A stretch of DNA of 64,000 nucleotides from Candidatus Villigracilis proximus (GTDB lineage: Bacteria; Chloroflexota; Anaerolineae; Anaerolineales; Villigracilaceae), in assembly GCA_016715195.1 (NCBI GenBank), contig JADKBB010000016.1, positions 66,383-130,382 on the forward strand, given 5' to 3'. The notes beneath the pieces were generated by a model. That model did not search any database and was not told the DNA's origin. It was given only the letters and a program-made list of their open reading frames with translations. Position numbers and translations under genes: made by a program. This document shows, in pieces, positions 60,519 to 64,000 of this stretch. How positions within the stretch are numbered: position 1 is the first letter of the stretch; every line of letters begins with the position of its first letter.

Positions 60519-61517
60519 ATGCGCCGTTCACCTTATCTTTCCTCTTTCCTCTTTCTTCTCATCACCCTGCTTCTCAGCCTGGCGGTTGGTTCCATTTTTA
60601 TTCCGCCGGCTGAATTGTGGCGCGCATTAACTGGATCAACCACCAGCGAAACTTTTCGGACGATTGTGTGGGATATCCGCCTGCCGCGCACGGTCTTGAT
60701 CGCATTGGTAGGGGCGGCATTATCAGGCAGCGGCGCAGCATATCAGGGACTGTTTCGTAATCCGCTGGCTGACCCGTATTTGATCGGCGTGGCTTCGGGG
60801 GCAGGATTGGGCGCGGTGCTGGCAATGTCTATCCAGTGGCCGTATACAGCACTCGGGCTTTTGGCTGTGCCGCTGGCTGCATTCATCGCCAGTTTGTTGA
60901 CGGTCTATCTGGTTTATTTGTTTGCGAATGTGGGCGGCACTGTGCCAACTACCAGTTTAATTTTGGCGGGCGTGGCTTTTTCATCCTTCGCAACCTCGTT
61001 GACATCTTTCCTCATGCTGCGTTCCACGGGCGAATTGCGCCGCGCCATTGGCTGGCTGTTGGGAGGGGTAAGTCTGCTCGGCTGGGATGTGACTCTGGCG
61101 CTGGTCCCTTATTTGTTGATCGGTCTAACGACGCTGGTCTTAAACGGGTACGCGTTAAATCTTTTACAGTTTGGCGATGACCAGGCGCTGCAAATGGGAT
61201 TAAATGTGCGCCGTGCAAAATTTATCATTATCGTCGCGGCGTCACTGGTGACGGCTGCGGCGGTTTCATTTGCGGGCATCATCGGCTTTGTGGGTTTGAT
61301 CGTTCCGCATGTTGTCCGCATCTGGTGGGGCGTAGATTATCGCCGCATTATTCCGCTGAGTATTATTGGCGGTGCGGGCGCCTTATTACTGGCAGATATT
61401 CTGGCGCGCATTGTGCTTGCGCCGCAGGAATTGCCGCTGGGGATTGTGACTGCTTTGGCGGGCGCTCCATTTTTTCTATGGGTCTTACGAAAGGCAAAAA
61501 ATCAAGGAATTTGGTGA
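60519..61517 (+). CDS. btuC: Corrinoid ABC transporter permease, FecCD/BtuC type
   Basis: A 332-residue permease with about ten hydrophobic helices. The family signatures are RLPRTVLIALVGAALSGSGA, YQGLFRNPLADPYLIGVASG, GFVGLIVPHVVRIWWG and the final PQELPLGIVTALAGAPFF. ATG 60519 is preferred; an upstream GTG in frame lies in the inverted repeat. The ATPase gene that should complete the transporter is not in the window downstream of it: cobO begins seven bases after the stop. Confidence 0.88.
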   Translation: MRRSPYLSSFLFLLITLLLSLAVGSIFIPPAELWRALTGSTTSETFRTIVWDIRLPRTVLIALVGAALSGSGAAYQGLFRNPLADPYLIGVASGAGLGAVLAMSIQWPYTALGLLAVPLAAFIASLLTVYLVYLFANVGGTVPTTSLILAGVAFSSFATSLTSFLMLRSTGELRRAIGWLLGGVSLLGWDVTLALVPYLLIGLTTLVLNGYALNLLQFGDDQALQMGLNVRRAKFIIIVAASLVTAAAVSFAGIIGFVGLIVPHVVRIWWGVDYRRIIPLSIIGGAGALLLADILARIVLAPQELPLGIVTALAGAPFFLWVLRKAKNQGIW

Positions 61518-61524
61518 AATCATT

Positions 61525-62058
61525 ATGAATAAGAATACCAAAAAAGGATTACTGATCGTCAATACTGGCGACGGCAAAGGCAAATCAACGGCCGCGTTTG
61601 GCATGGTGCTGCGCGCCTGGGGACGTAACTTTCGAATATGCGTCATTCAATTCATCAAAGCAGAAACCGGTCAATGGGGCGAGATCAAAGCCGCAAAAAA
61701 GCTCGGCATCGAATGGCACGCCACAGGCGATGGCTTCACATGGACATCCAAAGATATGAATGAAACCATTGCGCGGGCCCGTCACGGCTGGGAGATTGCG
61801 AAGGAAAAGATATCCAGCGGAAACTATGACTTGATCGTGCTGGATGAATTTACCTACACCATGACCTATAACTGGCTCGACACAGATGAAGTGATGGACT
61901 GGCTGCGAATCAACCGCCCCTCAGACCTGCATCTTGTCATAACGGGCAGATCTGCCCCGCAAGTATTGATCGACGCCGCCGACCTTGTCAGTGAGATGAA
62001 GCCGATCAAACATCCTTACGATCAAGGCATCGTGGCACAAGCTGGTGTGGAGTTTTAA
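61525..62058 (+). CDS. cobO: Cob(I)yrinic acid a,c-diamide adenosyltransferase
   Basis: A 177-residue protein of normal length. The P-loop variant reads GLLIVNTGDGKGKSTAAFGM, then RVCVIQF-like ICVIQFIKAETG, the DLIVLDEFTYTM strand and the VITGR motif near residue 138. It attaches the adenosyl group to reduced corrinoids (CobA/BtuR-type). It follows btuC by seven bases in the riboswitch-controlled operon. Confidence 0.92.
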   Translation: MNKNTKKGLLIVNTGDGKGKSTAAFGMVLRAWGRNFRICVIQFIKAETGQWGEIKAAKKLGIEWHATGDGFTWTSKDMNETIARARHGWEIAKEKISSGNYDLIVLDEFTYTMTYNWLDTDEVMDWLRINRPSDLHLVITGRSAPQVLIDAADLVSEMKPIKHPYDQGIVAQAGVEF

Positions 62059-62062
62059 CTTT

Positions 62063-62121
62063 ATGGAGTCGGACAGCTTGCTGTCCGTGTTTTATATCCA
62101 TCAGCAATCTGTCCGACTCCA
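62063..62121 (+). repeat. GGAGTCGGACAGC palindromic repeat between cobO and cobT
   Basis: TGGAGTCGGACAG at 62063-62075 is complementary to 62109-62121, and an inner hairpin CGGACAGC/GCTGTCCG lies at 62070-62087. It is a variant of the 45063-45086 repeat. Confidence 0.7.
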
Positions 62122-62143
62122 AAATTTTTACGGAAAAAAAATA

Positions 62144-63201
62144 ATGTCTATCAGATCAACAATCTTTGAAATAAAACCTCTCGATGAAACCGCCATGCAA
62201 TCGGCGCGTGAGCGTCAAAATGTATTGACCAAGCCCGCGGGCAGTTTGGGGCGGTTGGAAGAATTAACTATTCAGCTCGCTGGTATTACAGGAAAATCAA
62301 TGCCTGTAATAAAGGACAAGGTCATCATCACGATGGCTGGCGATCATGGGGTGGTTGCCGAAGGAGTCAGCGCATATCCGCAGGAGGTGACTCCGCAGAT
62401 GGTGTTAAATTTTTTGGCGGGCGGCGCGGCGATCAATGTGCTGGCGCGTCATGTAGGTGCACGAGTGGTGATCGTGGATATGGGTGTTGCAAATGAAATC
62501 CCCACCGCAGATAAAAAACTGATTCGGCGCAGAGTCAGCCTGGGGACGAAGATCTGGCTACAGGTCCAGCGATGACGCGCGAACAGGCGCAAGAATCAAT
62601 TCAAAGTGGAATCGAAATCGCTTTGGCAGAAATATCTAAAGGCGCAGACATCCTCGGTACAGGTGACATGGGCATTGGCAATACAACTCCATCTGCGGCG
62701 ATCGCGTGTGTGTTGATGAATCAATCGCCTGAAAAAATTGCAGGGCGTGGCACAGGCGTGGATGATGAAGGACTTAAACGAAAAATTTCTGCAATTGAGC
62801 GCGGTTTGCAAATTAATAATCCAAACGCAAATGATGGGCTGGATGTGCTGACAAAAGTTGGCGGCTTTGAAATTGGCGGGCTGGCAGGCGTGATGATCGG
62901 CGCGGCCTCAAAGCAAGTGCCTGTCATGGTTGACGGATTTATATCAACAGCCGCAGCCATGATCGCGGTTTCACTCGCGCCGCAATGCAAAGATTATTTA
63001 ATTTCTGCACATCGTTCTAAAGAACATGGTCATGGGTTAATGCTTGAATGGCTGGGTTTGAAACCTTTGCTTGATCTTGATCTGCGTCTCGGTGAAGGCA
63101 CAGGCGCCGCGCTTGGAATTTCAATGGCCGAAGCCGCCTGCAAAATTTTGTCTGAGATGGCAACCTTCGGCGAAGCGGGTGTAAGCGAGAAGGATTCTTA
63201 A
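62144..63201 (+). pseudogene. cobT: Nicotinate-nucleotide:dimethylbenzimidazole phosphoribosyltransferase, frameshifted
   Basis: A CobT of about 352 residues in two frames. The first (62144-62575) has RQNVLTKPAGSLGRLEEL, MAGDHGVVAEGVSAYPQEVT and GGAAINVLARHVGA. The second (to 63201) has ADILGTGDMGIGNTTPSAAI, HRSKEHGHGLMLEWL and the C-terminal GEGTGAALGI with its catalytic Glu region. Reading one base over from about 62535 gives QPGDEDLATGPAMTREQA, exactly the expected bridge, so one indel near 62530-62540 breaks it. The enzyme makes alpha-ribazole phosphate for the lower B12 loop. Probably a sequence error in a living gene. Confidence 0.85.
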
Positions 63202-63262
63202 CGATGGGTCTTAAAGCTTTCCTTTGTGAAACTTTGTGACCCTTTGTGGTAAAAAGGTTTTT

Positions 63263-63997
63263 ATGATTTCAATTATCGCCGCATTTCAATTTCTCACGAT
63301 CTTCCCCACACTCATCAAGCGCATGTTCACATCACAAGAGATGGGACGCGCGGTGGGATGGTTTCCGCTGGTAGGTGTTGTACTCGGATTCATTTTATTT
63401 GGCGTAAATTCCTCTGCGCGTTTGATCTTTCCGCAAACCGTCGCCGCCGCGCTGACAATATCCGCATGGATCGCGCTCACCCGTTTCTTTCACCTCGACG
63501 GTTTCATGGATACACTGGATGGACTCTTCGGCGGCTGGACCCCCGAACGCAGACTCGAAATCATGAAGGATTCACGCATGGGCGCCTTTGGGACGATCGG
63601 CGGCATACTGGTTTTGCTGACTCAATACGCGGCTCTTTCTTCAATCTCGAACCTGTTCGCTGCTCTTTTGCTTGCCACTACGCTGGGACGTTGGGCTTCA
63701 CCGCTGGTCATCTACGCCTTCCCCTATGCGCGTGAAGATGGACTTGGAATCGAAATGAAAAGAAACGTTGGCATGAAAGAAACCATACTCGCCACATTGA
63801 TCACAGGTCTTACTGCTTGGTTCACCTTCGGCTGGCTGGGATTCGCTCTCATGCTCGGCGCGGCGATTATTGCGATCCTCATTTCTCTATACACCCTGCG
63901 CCTAATTCCAGGCCTGACAGGCGACATCTACGGCACCGTCACAACAACTATTGAAACTTTGGTTTTGGTTTTTTTCACTTCATCCTTCATCCTTTAG
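63263..63997 (+). CDS. cobS: Adenosylcobinamide-GDP ribazoletransferase
   Basis: A 244-residue integral membrane protein with about seven hydrophobic helices. The metal-binding motif FFHLDGFMDTLDGLFGG and RLEIMKDSRMGAFGTIGG is the signature of the CobS family, which joins adenosylcobinamide-GDP and alpha-ribazole in the last main step of B12 synthesis. ATG 63263 is used with AAAAAGG upstream. It directly completes the cobO-cobT-cobS run. CobU, which would make the GDP-activated substrate, is not in the window. Confidence 0.93.
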   Translation: MISIIAAFQFLTIFPTLIKRMFTSQEMGRAVGWFPLVGVVLGFILFGVNSSARLIFPQTVAAALTISAWIALTRFFHLDGFMDTLDGLFGGWTPERRLEIMKDSRMGAFGTIGGILVLLTQYAALSSISNLFAALLLATTLGRWASPLVIYAFPYAREDGLGIEMKRNVGMKETILATLITGLTAWFTFGWLGFALMLGAAIIAILISLYTLRLIPGLTGDIYGTVTTTIETLVLVFFTSSFIL

Positions 63998-64000
63998 CCT

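Overview
This 64 kb window looks like chromosome from a Chloroflexota bacterium of the Anaerolineae type. That placement is an inference from protein flavour: lipoproteins with Pro/Thr linkers, multi-domain GAF/PAS kinases, a soluble-adenylyl-cyclase-like ATPase, and spacers packed with short palindromic repeats. No rRNA or marker gene is present to confirm it. I recognised no tRNA, rRNA, CRISPR array, insertion sequence or prophage.

Layout. 1-7.8 kb: the last codons of icd, then two complete four-subunit succinate dehydrogenase/fumarate reductase operons in tandem, separated by a strong terminator. 7.9-14 kb: small accessory genes (PhzF, TfoX-like, NTF2-like, SMR efflux) and a frameshifted ABC exporter. 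14.5-23.4 kb: a 1307-residue cyclase/ATPase/TPR protein and a run of small stand-alone genes (cupin, TPR, MOSC, DUF4287, DinB, HD). 23.7-27.6 kb: MarC protein, M1 peptidase lipoprotein and sulfatase. 27.6-32.2 kb: a compact signalling cluster of coiled-coil protein, membrane SH3 protein, Ras-like GTPase and HD-GYP protein, the best candidate here for an undescribed system. 32.3-36.8 kb: MarR regulator with a heterodimeric ABC exporter. 36.8-48.1 kb: Nudix, acyltransferase, HAD, a histidine kinase, asparaginase II, endonuclease III, YbaK, FolK, AIM24 and FAH proteins. 48.2-50.8 kb: an aminotransferase whose end is lost in about 1.15 kb of G/C-only and G-run sequence that does not look biological, then ywbE. 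51.1-54.1 kb: 7TM histidine kinase, response regulator, methyltransferase. 54.3-59.2 kb: a trimethylamine-dehydrogenase-like flavoenzyme flanked by two paralogous lipoproteins, then a split SDR-DUF2867 gene. 59.2-64 kb: a cobalamin riboswitch followed by B12 uptake and late B12 synthesis genes (btuF, btuC, cobO, cobT, cobS).

Working together: the sdh operons serve the TCA cycle and respiration next to icd. The GTPase cluster plausibly links an envelope-facing SH3 sensor to cyclic-di-GMP turnover. The cob/btu genes allow corrinoid uptake and completion under B12 control.

Cautions: at least five genes (NTF2-like, small Lys-rich, ABC exporter, SDR-DUF2867, cobT) carry single frameshifts, and two tracts are low-complexity G/C. 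Some breaks may therefore be sequence errors rather than real pseudogenes. Family assignments come from motif recognition by eye, with no database search.
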